This document shows, piece by piece, positions 1-7,810 of a stretch of 64,000 nt of DNA. The translations under genes and the position numbers were made by a program. The first letter of the stretch is position 1. Each line of letters opens with the position of its first letter. Below the pieces are notes generated by a model, which did not search any database, was not told where the DNA came from, and saw only the letters and a list, made by a program, of their open reading frames with translations. Origin of the DNA: Stigmatella erecta (GTDB taxonomy: Bacteria > Myxococcota > Myxococcia > Myxococcales > Myxococcaceae); assembly GCF_900111745.1 (NCBI RefSeq), contig NZ_FOIJ01000007.1, positions 1-64,000 of the forward strand, given 5' to 3'.

Positions 1-377
1 CTTTCGTCCGGCGGGGCGCGCCTTCTACTTCGTTCTTCGCCGCCCCGTCAACTTCGCCGGTGACTATTCTTTTTGTCAGTCCCCTGCTCGCTTCCTGGCC
101 CGCCTTGCTTCCGTCGGTCCAGTTCGTTCCAGGGGGCGCGGCTTCTACCTCTTCGCCGCCTCTCGTGTCAACCACCTGCGAGAGCCCTTCATTCCTTCTA
201 CCGCCACTGGCCCTGCTTCCATTGAAGACAGGATCGCCCTTCCAACCCACCACCGCCCGCCGTGCTCCACACCCCTCAACCGCCGGGGACGCGCCTTCTA
301 GATGTCAGCCAAGCGCTTGTCAACCACCCAACATTCCTGCCGGGCGCGACGTGGGGCGGCTTATCTACTAACTCCCT
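1..377 (-). promoter_or_regulatory. Gene-free region with three tandem sigma70-like promoters reading left
   Basis: No convincing gene lies here; the open frames have poor codon use. On the minus strand three similar promoter units follow one another. P1 has -35 TTGACA at 318-323, a 17-nt spacer and -10 TAGAAG at 295-300. P2 has TTGACA at 166-171, an 18-nt spacer and TAGAAG at 142-147. P3 has TTGACG at 46-51, an 18-nt spacer and TAGAAG at 22-27. Each -10 is followed directly by a GC-rich GCGCG-type discriminator. Tandem strong promoters with GC-rich discriminators are typical of stable-RNA operons, so an rRNA or other highly expressed gene is inferred just left of the window on the minus strand. 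The elements are seen directly; the target is inference. Confidence 0.6.
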
Positions 378-412
378 GGGCGACGCAAGAACTCTTCCGT
401 TCTGTGCCGCCC
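378..412 (-). terminator. Hairpin downstream of gmk
   Basis: An imperfect inverted repeat lies 55 nt after the gmk stop. Outer arms GGGCG/CGCCC (378-382 and 408-412) enclose inner arms AGAAC/GTTCT (388-392 and 399-403) around a 6-nt loop. There is no U-tract, so it may be a Rho-assisted terminator or processing site. It separates gmk from the promoter array further left. Confidence 0.35.
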
Positions 413-466
413 GGCGTCCCAGTCATGGGGGGAAACCCCTGGACGACCACGCCTTATTTCCTTTTG

Positions 467-1114
467 TCAGCGCCCCGTGTCCCCCGCGGGTGCTTTCTCC
501 AGCTTCAACATGGAGAGCTCTACCCGCCCCCGCCTGCAGCGCTCCGCTACCACCACCGAGCGCAGCTCCTGAAAGGCCCGCTCGAAGTCATCGTTGAGCA
601 CGATGTAATCGTACGAGGCAGTCCCTCGCTCAATCTCCGAGCGGGCAGCCAGCAGGCGGCGGCGGATCGTCTCGTCGGAGTCCGTCTTCCGGTCACGCAG
701 GCGCCGCTCCAGCTCCTCCATAGAGGGAGGCAGCACGAAGATCAGGACCGCGTCGGGGTGCTTGCGCTTGATTGCCTGGCCGCCCTGGACGTCGATGTCG
801 AAGATGGCGACGCCCCGGCGCGCCCGGGCCTCCTCCACCACGGACTGCGGACTGCCGTAGAAGTGGCCGTGGACTTCGGCCCACTCGACGAACTCGCTGC
901 GCTCGATCTTCTCCTGGAACGTGGCGACGTCGACGAAGTGGTAGTCGACTCCGTCCTGCTCTTTGCCCCGCGCCCTGCGCGTGGTGTAGCTGGCCGAGAA
1001 GATGGTGTTCGGCACTTCCTTGAGCAGCCGGTGCGCCAACGTGGTCTTTCCCGCTCCAGAGGGCGCGGAGAGGACCAACAACAACCCTGGGTGAAGTGAA
1101 GTGGACTCGTTCAT
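467..1114 (-). CDS. gmk: Guanylate kinase
   Basis: Phosphorylates GMP (and dGMP) with ATP to give GDP, an essential cytosolic step of purine nucleotide synthesis. The 215-residue product has the usual length for the family. The P-loop APSGAGKTT sits at about residues 17-25, and the GMP-binding region carries YTTRRARGKEQDGVDYHF followed by the EWAEVHGHFYGS stretch; IFDIDVQGG matches the conserved core of the fold. The ATG at 1114 overlaps the yicC stop by 4 nt (ATGA), so the two are translationally coupled. The yicC-gmk order is common in bacteria. No defect is seen. Confidence 0.97.
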   Translation of the reverse strand: MNESTSLHPGLLLVLSAPSGAGKTTLAHRLLKEVPNTIFSASYTTRRARGKEQDGVDYHFVDVATFQEKIERSEFVEWAEVHGHFYGSPQSVVEEARARRGVAIFDIDVQGGQAIKRKHPDAVLIFVLPPSMEELERRLRDRKTDSDETIRRRLLAARSEIERGTASYDYIVLNDDFERAFQELRSVVVAERCRRGRVELSMLKLEKAPAGDTGR

Positions 1115-1989
1115 TCGACGTTCTGCACCTGTTCACGGATGCGTTCGACTTCAGCCTTCATCGACACCACACGCGTGGAGATCTCCGCGTGCTGGCTCTT
1201 GGAGCCCGTCGTGTTCACCTCGCGGTGCATCTCCTGGACAAGAAAGTCCATGCGGCGGCCCGCAGGCTCGTTGCTCGCCATCAGGGCCCGGAATTGCTCC
1301 AGGTGGCTGGCCAGGCGCGTGACTTCCTCCGCGATGTCCGTCCGCTCCGCGAACATGGCCACTTCCTGGGCCAACCGTTGCGGCTCCACCGCGACGCCCC
1401 GTGCCAGCTCCGCCACCCGCTCCGTCAACCGCTGCCGGTAGTCTTCCACCGCCCGGGGGGCCAGGGCCGCCACTTCGCGGCTCCATCCCTCGATGAGCTT
1501 CAGCCGGGCATCCAGATCCGCCCGGATCGACTCCCCTTCCACCTGGCGCATCTGCTCCAGCGCACCGAGGGCCTGGTCCAGGGCCACGAGGACCGCCTTG
1601 CTGGCGGACTCCACGTCCATCCCCTTTTCCTCCAGCCGAATCACCCCGGGCTGGGTGGACACCTGGGTCCAGGACACTTCCGCGGGAGAGCCCAGCGCCG
1701 AGGCCAGCTCCCGGAAGGCACGCGCGTACTCCCGCGCCAGCGCCACATCCACCACCGGCACCGTGCCCGAGGCGGTCACCACCTGCCGCTTCACCTGTAC
1801 TTCCACCGAGCCTCGGGCCAGCCGGTCCTTGACCTGCTTCACCACGCCCGCCTCAAGCGCCGACAGATCCCGGGGCAGCCGGGCCTTCACTTCGCAAAAC
1901 TTGTGGTTGAGCGAACGAACCTCCACGGAGACTTCTTCGTCCCCTACCCGTGCGCGCCCCGCTCCAAACCCGGTCATGCTCTTGAGCAT
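1111..1989 (-). CDS. yicC: YicC-family endoribonuclease
   Basis: A YicC/YloC family protein of 292 residues, a normal length. It starts with the family hallmark MLKSMTGFG and has the conserved RSLNHKF motif near residue 30. The C-terminal half contains EVAMFAERTDIAEEVTRLASHLEQF and ends in the DFLVQEMHREVNTTGSKS-type signature of the DUF1732 domain. E. coli YicC is an RNA-cleaving enzyme involved in RNA turnover; the same role is inferred here. It lies first in a two-gene operon with gmk. A promoter (TTGACC, 17 nt, TAGCAA) sits immediately before the ATG, leaving almost no leader. Confidence 0.93.
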   Translation of the reverse strand: MLKSMTGFGAGRARVGDEEVSVEVRSLNHKFCEVKARLPRDLSALEAGVVKQVKDRLARGSVEVQVKRQVVTASGTVPVVDVALAREYARAFRELASALGSPAEVSWTQVSTQPGVIRLEEKGMDVESASKAVLVALDQALGALEQMRQVEGESIRADLDARLKLIEGWSREVAALAPRAVEDYRQRLTERVAELARGVAVEPQRLAQEVAMFAERTDIAEEVTRLASHLEQFRALMASNEPAGRRMDFLVQEMHREVNTTGSKSQHAEISTRVVSMKAEVERIREQVQNVE

Positions 1990-1997
1990 CGAGAAGG

Positions 1998-2026
1998 TTG
2001 CTAGGGGCTTTTGGCCATCAGGTCAA
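1998..2026 (-). promoter_or_regulatory. Promoter of yicC-gmk
   Basis: -35 TTGACC at 2021-2026 and -10 TAGCAA at 1998-2003 (minus strand), separated by 17 nt. Transcription would start about 7-9 nt downstream, at or next to the yicC ATG (1989). The transcript is therefore probably leaderless, and no Shine-Dalgarno sequence is visible. Confidence 0.55.
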
Positions 2027-2066
2027 GCTGCCTCCTCGCTTCCGCTCTGGTAAGGTCCGCCCCCCC

Positions 2067-3164
2067 ATGCCCTGGTACAAGCGGCTTGAGTTGTGGGCGA
2101 AACTCGCGCTGACCTTCGTGGCCTCCGCCCTCTTGTGGCGCCCCGGCCGCCGACGCCCCCCTGGCTCCTCGCTCCCTTCCCCCCGGAAGATCCTCCTCGT
2201 GCGTCCCGACAACCGGGTCGGGGAAGCGCTCCTCACCACCCCCCTGCTGCGCTCCTTGAAGGAGCTGTCCGGCCACAGTGCGCCCCTGGTCCATGTCCTC
2301 GTGCATGCCAAGGTCGCCCGGGCCCTCGCGGGGCATCCTTCTCTCGATGCCCTCATCTCGTTTGACCGCCGAAGGCTTTGGCTGGGGCCTTTCGCCCCCG
2401 GCATCCGCGCCCTGCGCCGCGAGCACTATGACGTGGTGGTGGACTGCGCCAACTGGGAGGCCCCGTCCGTCACGTCGGCCATCGTCTCCCGGCTCGCGGG
2501 CCCCCGGGCCGTGGTCATCGGCCCTCAGGTCTGGCCCGTGTCCTTGCTTCACTCGCTCTCCGTCCCCGCCCGGGCCGGGACCCGGCGGGAGGCCGCCCAG
2601 CGCGCGCACCTGCTCACGCCTTTGACCGGGGGCCGCATCATCGATGACCTGTCCTTCCGGGAGCCGAACGTCGGCGAGGGCTTCCGCACCTACCTTCAGG
2701 GGCTTTCCGGCCCGTGTGCCGTGGTGAATCCCGGGGGACGCCTGGGGGAACGCCGCATCCCTCCCGAGGCCTTCGCCGCCGCGGCCCGCGCCCTGCTCGC
2801 CACCGGCCGTCAGCCCATCATTGCCTGGGGACCTGGCGAGGAAGCCCTGGCCCAGAGCGTGGCCAAGGGGGCCCCGGGCGCCAGGGTGGCCCCCCCCACG
2901 AACCTGGATGAGCTGGCGGCCCTCATGCGGGCCGCGGGGCTCACCGTGACCAACAACACCGGGCCGATGCACCTCTCCGTGGCCGTGGGGGCGCCCACCT
3001 TGGGGCTCTTCCTCCGCATGGACATGGAGCGCTGGGGCCATCCCTCCCCTCCGCACCGGATGGTGGACCTCACCTCGGAGATCCATTCGAGCACGGGCCT
3101 CGAGGCCCGCGTCTTCGAGGAGGCCCGCTCCTTCTCCGTGGGGCTCCCGGGACGGCCTGCCTAG
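2067..3164 (+). CDS. Glycosyltransferase family 9 (heptosyltransferase-like)
   Basis: A GT9 family enzyme of 365 residues, expected to add heptose to the LPS inner core from an ADP-heptose donor at the cytoplasmic face. The N-terminal domain contains ILLVRPDNRVGEALLTTPLL, typical of WaaC/WaaF proteins. The C-terminal donor-binding domain carries VVNPGGRLGERRIPPEAF and the signature TNNTGPMHLSVAVGAPTLGLF. I chose the ATG at 2067 (MPWYKRLELWAKL); an in-frame TTG at 1998 would add 23 residues that look non-coding. A hydrophobic stretch at residues 9-22 may be a membrane anchor. It converges on rfaE2, and the two stop codons overlap. The sugar acceptor cannot be told from sequence. Confidence 0.88.
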   Translation: MPWYKRLELWAKLALTFVASALLWRPGRRRPPGSSLPSPRKILLVRPDNRVGEALLTTPLLRSLKELSGHSAPLVHVLVHAKVARALAGHPSLDALISFDRRRLWLGPFAPGIRALRREHYDVVVDCANWEAPSVTSAIVSRLAGPRAVVIGPQVWPVSLLHSLSVPARAGTRREAAQRAHLLTPLTGGRIIDDLSFREPNVGEGFRTYLQGLSGPCAVVNPGGRLGERRIPPEAFAAAARALLATGRQPIIAWGPGEEALAQSVAKGAPGARVAPPTNLDELAALMRAAGLTVTNNTGPMHLSVAVGAPTLGLFLRMDMERWGHPSPPHRMVDLTSEIHSSTGLEARVFEEARSFSVGLPGRPA

Positions 3165-3652
3165 CCCTTGCCGCCCTCCCGGCCCGTGCGCCGGGCAATC
3201 TCCGTCGTGCTGTGGTTCTTCGGGTCTCCCGCGACCGCGGTGCGGCCCCCGTAGGCCCGCACTTCGTCCGCCTCGGGGATGGTGTCCGGCGTGTAGTCCG
3301 TGCCCTTCACGTGCACGTCCGGCTTCAGCGCCCGGATGAGGAGCCTCACGTTCGGCTCATCGAAGAGGAGCACCCGGGTGGTGCAGTCCAGCGCCGCCAC
3401 CAGCTCCGCCCGCTCGGCCTCCGGGATGTAGGGCCGCCCGGGTCCTTTATAGGCCCGCGTGGAGGCATCCGAGTTCACCGCCACCACCAGCACGTCCGCC
3501 AGCTCCCGCGCCCCCTGCAGGTACCGCACGTGTCCCACGTGCAGGAGATCGAAGATGCCGTTGGCCAGGGCCACCGTCTTGCCCTCCGCCCGCCACCGCT
3601 CCCGCTCCTCCACCACCTGGGCCAGGCTCCGGAGCTTCTCCAGCGTGCTCAT
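3161..3652 (-). CDS. rfaE2: D-glycero-beta-D-manno-heptose 1-phosphate adenylyltransferase
   Basis: Converts heptose 1-phosphate and ATP to ADP-heptose, the donor for LPS inner-core heptoses. The 163-residue protein corresponds to the C-terminal half of E. coli HldE. The nucleotidyltransferase motif GIFDLLHVGHVRYL (HxGH) lies around residues 33-46, and HVKGTDYTPDTIPEA and the NHSTTEI end match RfaE domain II. The ATG at 3652 overlaps the stop of the kinase gene rfaE1 by 4 nt. Here the two activities are separate proteins made from coupled genes rather than one fused HldE. It is the last gene of the LPS operon. Confidence 0.93.
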   Translation of the reverse strand: MSTLEKLRSLAQVVEERERWRAEGKTVALANGIFDLLHVGHVRYLQGARELADVLVVAVNSDASTRAYKGPGRPYIPEAERAELVAALDCTTRVLLFDEPNVRLLIRALKPDVHVKGTDYTPDTIPEADEVRAYGGRTAVAGDPKNHSTTEIARRTGREGGKG

Positions 3653-4662
3653 TTCGCGCCTCGCAGTTCCCCAACCAGCTCATCCCGGGACACCGTTGCC
3701 GTGCCCTGCTTCTGCACCACCAGCGAGCCCGCCACGTTGGCCAGCCTCGCCGCCTCGCCAAAGCTCGCCCCCGCCGCCACGGCCAGCGAGAAGGTCGCGA
3801 TGACCGTGTCTCCGGCCCCCGTGACGTCCACCGCCTCCTTCGCCCCGTGCACCGGAATCAGGTCCACCCCTCCGGTCTCGTCGAAGAGCGCCATCCCGTG
3901 CCGCCCCCGCGTCACCAGCAGCGCCTTGCACCCCAGCCGCTTGAGCGCCGCGTGCCCCGCCTCCATCAGGTCCGACTCCGTCCGCAGAGGCCTGCCCGTG
4001 AACACCTCCAGCTCGGGCTCGTTCGGCTTGCAGACCGTGACGCCCGTGAAGGCCGCCAGCGTGTAGCGGCTGTCCACGCAGACCGGCATCCCGTCCCCCG
4101 CCAGCCGCTTCAGCACCTCTCGCACCTCTTCTCCCACCACCCCCGCCCCGTAGTCCGACACCACCACCGCGTCGGCATCCTGCGCCGCCTTCTCCACGAG
4201 CCGCGCCAGCGTCTTGCGCAGCCTCGGCGGCAGCGGGCCGCGCTGGCCCCGGTCCACCCGCAGCATCTGCTGGCGCGTCGTGCTCATGCCTCCGGCCAGG
4301 ATGCGCGTCTTGGTCTCCGTCTGGATGCCCCGCGCCCCCGCCGCGCTCACCCGGATTCCCGACGCGCTGAACAGCCGCCGCAGCGCCCGCCCCATCTCGT
4401 CCACCCCCAGCGCCCCCACCGCCGTCACCTGGCCCGACAGCGCCCGGACGTTCGCGGCGACATTCGCCCCTCCCCCGAGCTTCACCTCCGTGGACTCGTG
4501 CCGGACGATCAGCACCGGCGCCTCCCGGCTCACCCGGTCCGTCTGTCCATAGATGTAGCGGTCCGCGACGAGATCCCCCACCAGCAGCACCCGTTTGCGC
4601 GCGAAGCTCTGGGGGAGCTGGAGCAGCGGGGACTGTGCGCGCGGGGTCGAACCTGGGGCCAT
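3649..4662 (-). CDS. rfaE1: D-glycero-beta-D-manno-heptose-7-phosphate kinase
   Basis: A PfkB/ribokinase-fold kinase of 337 residues that phosphorylates heptose 7-phosphate at C1 for ADP-heptose synthesis. Seen are the N-terminal VLLVGDLVADRYIYG, the sugar-binding GGGANVAANVRALSG, and the C-terminal PfkB signature AVDVTGAGDTVIATF with the catalytic Asp. The start is the ATG at 4662 (MAPGSTPRAQ). The frame stays open far upstream, but that part runs antisense-like across lpxK. The stop overlaps the rfaE2 start. A 59-nt gap separates it from lpxK. hldD and gmhA/gmhB are not in the window. Confidence 0.93.
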   Translation of the reverse strand: MAPGSTPRAQSPLLQLPQSFARKRVLLVGDLVADRYIYGQTDRVSREAPVLIVRHESTEVKLGGGANVAANVRALSGQVTAVGALGVDEMGRALRRLFSASGIRVSAAGARGIQTETKTRILAGGMSTTRQQMLRVDRGQRGPLPPRLRKTLARLVEKAAQDADAVVVSDYGAGVVGEEVREVLKRLAGDGMPVCVDSRYTLAAFTGVTVCKPNEPELEVFTGRPLRTESDLMEAGHAALKRLGCKALLVTRGRHGMALFDETGGVDLIPVHGAKEAVDVTGAGDTVIATFSLAVAAGASFGEAARLANVAGSLVVQKQGTATVSRDELVGELRGAK

Positions 4663-4721
4663 GGGGAGCGCCTTGTCCCACAGCCCCTGGCTCCCCTCAA
4701 GTCGAAGGGCCCCGCCCGCCC

Positions 4722-5777
4722 TCACCTCAGCCCCAGGGCCTCCCGGAGCAGGTTCTCCCCTTCCAGCACCTCCACCCCGAGGCGGACCTGCCATGCCGGG
4801 AAGTCTCTCGGCAGGCGCACCGCGTCCTTTTCGGTCGTGACCAGCCGGAGCCCCTGACGGTGGGCCCGCGCTTCGGCGTCCTGGAGCTCCCCGTCCGTGA
4901 ACCGGTGGTGATCTGGAAAGAGGGCGGTGTCCCGGACCTCGGTCTCCAATTGGTTCAGCGTCCGCAGGAAGCTTCCCGGGCGGGCCAGCCCCGCCAGCGC
5001 CAGGACCGGCACCCCTCGCAGGGCTTCCGGCGGGTGCACGTGTCCCTGGGGGTCGACCCAGGCCGAGGGGTGGTAGCGCGTTCTCACCCGCCGCTCCGGC
5101 AGCGGGGGCAGGTTCGCCACCGGCCCGGACGCGGCCCGGACCCAGAGGAGGGTGGCGCGTTTCAGCGCGGAGAGGGGCTCCCGGAGGGGCCCTCTGGGCA
5201 GCAAGCGCCCGTTGCCGAAGCCCACGGCTTCGTCCACCACCACCACGTCCTCGTCCCTCGCCAGCTGCCGGTGCTGGAAGCCATCGTCCAGGAGCACCAC
5301 CTCCAGGCCGAACTCGTCCCGGGCCCGGCGCGCCAGCGTCCGGCGGTCCGCCCCCACCAGCACCCGGACCAATGGGCACCGGCGGGCCAGCAGGAGCGGC
5401 TCGTCGCCGGCCTCCTCGACCGAGGGCAAGGGCTCCGTGCCCGTGAAGGTCAGCGGCTCCTTCGACACGCGCCCGTACCCTCGCGTGAGGATGCCGACCT
5501 TCCGGCCCGCCGCCACCAGGGTCTCCGCCAGGTGGAGGACCGCGGGCGTCTTGCCCGTTCCCCCCACGTTCACGTTCCCCACGGAGAGGACCCGGAGCCC
5601 CTCGATGCGCTCGCCCTTCCAGAGCTGGTGGTCGTAGAGCGACTTGCGCACCCGGACGCCCAGCCCGTAGCCCCAGGCCAGCGCCGTCACGGGCGCCAGC
5701 AGGGCCCGCCGGCTCCAGGGCTCGGGGTGCGGCGGATAGAAGAGCCGCTCGATCGCCGTGGGCCCTTCCGCGCTCAC
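4722..5777 (-). CDS. lpxK: Tetraacyldisaccharide 4'-kinase
   Basis: Adds the 4'-phosphate to the lipid A disaccharide precursor, making lipid IVA at the inner membrane. The length (351 residues) is slightly above that of E. coli LpxK. The Walker A region SVGNVNVGGTGKTP lies at about residues 66-79, the conserved DDGFQHR motif is present, and the C-terminal half has LFPDHHRFTDGEL and TTEKDAVRL. The Arg/Pro-rich N-terminus containing LAPVTALAWGYGLGVRVR matches the family membrane-associated helix. The start overlaps the stop of the upstream glycosyltransferase by 4 nt. Confidence 0.95.
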   Translation of the reverse strand: MSAEGPTAIERLFYPPHPEPWSRRALLAPVTALAWGYGLGVRVRKSLYDHQLWKGERIEGLRVLSVGNVNVGGTGKTPAVLHLAETLVAAGRKVGILTRGYGRVSKEPLTFTGTEPLPSVEEAGDEPLLLARRCPLVRVLVGADRRTLARRARDEFGLEVVLLDDGFQHRQLARDEDVVVVDEAVGFGNGRLLPRGPLREPLSALKRATLLWVRAASGPVANLPPLPERRVRTRYHPSAWVDPQGHVHPPEALRGVPVLALAGLARPGSFLRTLNQLETEVRDTALFPDHHRFTDGELQDAEARAHRQGLRLVTTEKDAVRLPRDFPAWQVRLGVEVLEGENLLREALGLR

Positions 5778-6796
5778 CGGGCCCCCCGGAGCCGCTCGTA
5801 GAGCGCCAGGATGTCCTGAGCGATCCGCGGATTGGACGGATGCGCCACGAGCGCCTGGTGCCCCGACAGGGAGGCCTCCACCACCGCCTCGGGCGTGAGC
5901 TGGGCGACCCGCACATCCGCCAGCGAGGGCAAGGCGCCCTCTTCCACCGCCACCACCCGGACCCCACTCGCCCGGGCCTGGGCCGCGGCCCGGCCGCTCC
6001 AGTCATTGCCCAGGCCCAGGATCCACACCTCGTCGAGCGCCTGGAGCCATTTCACGAAGGAGGGGCCCTGCTGGTACCCGGCGAAGTGGACCCGCTCCTG
6101 AATCCCCAGCCCGGCCACCTTCTGGCGGATGGGCGCCTCCAGCTGGCCGTCTCCCACCAGCACCAGCCGGGCTTCGGGGTGCTGGCGCAGCAGCCTCGCG
6201 AAGGCTTCGACGCCGAGCGCGTGCCGCCTCGAGGGCTGGAACGTCGAGACCATTCCCACCAGCGGCGCGCCTTCCACCCCCAGGGCCTCACGCAACCGCT
6301 TCCGGTCTTCCGCGGGCCGGAACAACGGGTCCACCAAGGGGGGCAGGACCCGCACCGTGTGGCCCTTGAGCCGGGGCACTTCCGAGGAGGCGGGCACCGT
6401 GTAAGCGTCCGCCTTGGGCAGGGAGGACCGGATCGACCTCGGGGCGTGCACCGAGCGGACGAGCACCGCCCCCTGGGGCTTGGACCAGCGCGCCAGGAGG
6501 TGATCGTGCGTGAAGTGCGTGTGCACCACGTCCAGGCTCCGGGCGCGCAGCGTCCGCGAGTCCTTCCAGAGCCTCCAGGGCGAGGACTTCACGGACAGCT
6601 CCAGGCCTCCCGCGTCCAGCAGGCCCAGGGCCTCGAACCTCGGCACCACGGGCTCCTCCGCCCCTACCGGCGTGCGCTTGCGGTCCACCGCGACCGTCAC
6701 TTCGTGCCCGGCCTCCCGTTGCGCCAGGGCCAGCAGGGCCACGTTCTCCGCGGGGCCACTCCAGAACGGGCTCGCCAGCAGGTGCAGGATCCTCAC
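5774..6796 (-). CDS. Glycosyltransferase family 4, LPS core cluster
   Basis: A 340-residue GT-B glycosyltransferase of the GT4 type, predicted to act on the LPS core on the cytoplasmic side. The N-terminal Rossmann domain starts MRILHLLASPFWSGPAENVALLALAQ. The C-terminal domain has VGMVSTFQPSRRHALGVEAFA and LVLVGDGQLEAPIRQKVAGLG. The usual E(x7)E motif is weak (WSGRAAAQARASGVRVVAVE), so the family assignment rests on the overall fold pattern. It sits between another GT4 gene (9-nt gap) and lpxK (4-nt overlap). Donor and acceptor are unknown. Confidence 0.82.
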   Translation of the reverse strand: MRILHLLASPFWSGPAENVALLALAQREAGHEVTVAVDRKRTPVGAEEPVVPRFEALGLLDAGGLELSVKSSPWRLWKDSRTLRARSLDVVHTHFTHDHLLARWSKPQGAVLVRSVHAPRSIRSSLPKADAYTVPASSEVPRLKGHTVRVLPPLVDPLFRPAEDRKRLREALGVEGAPLVGMVSTFQPSRRHALGVEAFARLLRQHPEARLVLVGDGQLEAPIRQKVAGLGIQERVHFAGYQQGPSFVKWLQALDEVWILGLGNDWSGRAAAQARASGVRVVAVEEGALPSLADVRVAQLTPEAVVEASLSGHQALVAHPSNPRIAQDILALYERLRGAR

Positions 6797-6805
6797 CGGC
6801 CGCCC

Positions 6806-7807
6806 TCAGCCCGCCAGCAGCGAGTCGTAGAGGTTCTGGAGCGCCTGGGCCTCGTGCTCGACGCCGCACTTGCCCTGCGCGTGCTCGGCCGCGTTCCGTC
6901 CTACCGCCTGCGCCCGCTGGGGCTCGCGCATCAACATGTCCAGCAGCTCCCGCATCCCCTTCACGTCTCCCGGCTCGAAGAAGAAGCCCGTCCGGCCGTG
7001 CTCGATGAGCGTGTCCAGGTACTTCAACCGGCTCGACACCACGCAGCACCCCGAGGCCATCGCCTCGATGTGCACCATCGAGTAGCCCTCCGTGTACGAG
7101 GGGTGCACCAGGATGCTCAGGCCCTGGTACCAGGGGGACACCACCTGCTGCTCCCCGGGCATCACCAGCCTGTGTCCCAGCCCCTCGCACAGCGAGGCGA
7201 TCCACGGTTCGTCCTTCCCCTTGGCCAGCCCCACCAGGGCCGCCGTCCACTCCGGGTGGGCGGGCAGCAGGGGCCGGATGGCCTCGACGAAGTCTCCCTG
7301 GCCCTTGGCCTGCCGGATCCGCCCCACCACCCCCACGCCGTAGCGTCCGCCAACGCCCAGCTTGCGCCAGGCCTCGTCTCGATTCTCCGGCGGGCGGAAG
7401 CGGCCCAGGTCGATCCCGTGGTGGACGATGGTCGCGGGCTGGGCAATGGCCTCCACCCCCTCGCTCGTGAGCGCCACCACCGCGTCCGCGTTCCCCGCCA
7501 GCCAGCGGGTATAGGCGCTCGCCTTCTGCGAGGCGTGCCGGGTGAAGACCAGCTTCACCCGCCGGCCCAGCAGCCGCAGCAGCAGCCCCACCACCAGCTC
7601 GTTGTTCCGGTGGGCATGCCACACCAAGGGCTCCCGCCGCAGCCGGCTCCAGAGCTCGCCCCAGCGGATTCGCGGCAAGGCGGGCTCCAGGTGCGGCCCG
7701 ATGACGCGGGTCTCCGTCCCTCGCGCCAGCTGCCGCACCACCGTCTCCACGTGGCGCGTGATGCCCGTGTACCTCCGGTGGAAGTGGGGATGAATCACCA
7801 GGGACAT
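6806..7807 (-). CDS. Glycosyltransferase family 4, LPS core cluster
   Basis: A 333-residue GT4 glycosyltransferase. The N-terminal acceptor domain contains HFHRRYTGITRHVETVVRQL. The C-terminal half carries GVVGRIRQAKGQGDFVEAIRPL (the conserved GR.....G strand-loop) and the EGYSMVHIEAMASGC motif with its two Glu residues, followed by GFFFEPGDVKGM. These are standard features of retaining GT4 enzymes. It lies 3 nt downstream of waaA and 9 nt upstream of the next GT4 gene, so it probably adds a sugar to the Kdo/heptose core. Substrate is not determinable here. Confidence 0.87.
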   Translation of the reverse strand: MSLVIHPHFHRRYTGITRHVETVVRQLARGTETRVIGPHLEPALPRIRWGELWSRLRREPLVWHAHRNNELVVGLLLRLLGRRVKLVFTRHASQKASAYTRWLAGNADAVVALTSEGVEAIAQPATIVHHGIDLGRFRPPENRDEAWRKLGVGGRYGVGVVGRIRQAKGQGDFVEAIRPLLPAHPEWTAALVGLAKGKDEPWIASLCEGLGHRLVMPGEQQVVSPWYQGLSILVHPSYTEGYSMVHIEAMASGCCVVSSRLKYLDTLIEHGRTGFFFEPGDVKGMRELLDMLMREPQRAQAVGRNAAEHAQGKCGVEHEAQALQNLYDSLLAG

Positions 7808-7810
7808 GCC

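Noticed and set aside
1-466. Protein-coding frames on the plus strand at the left edge
   Set aside because: Products are low-complexity Pro/Ser/Ala without domains, and the DNA instead contains the repeated promoter units.
4663-6006. Upstream extension of rfaE1 to 785 residues
   Set aside because: The added part lies over lpxK in another frame, has an Arg/Gly/Pro-rich shadow composition, and ATG 4662 gives a full-length kinase.
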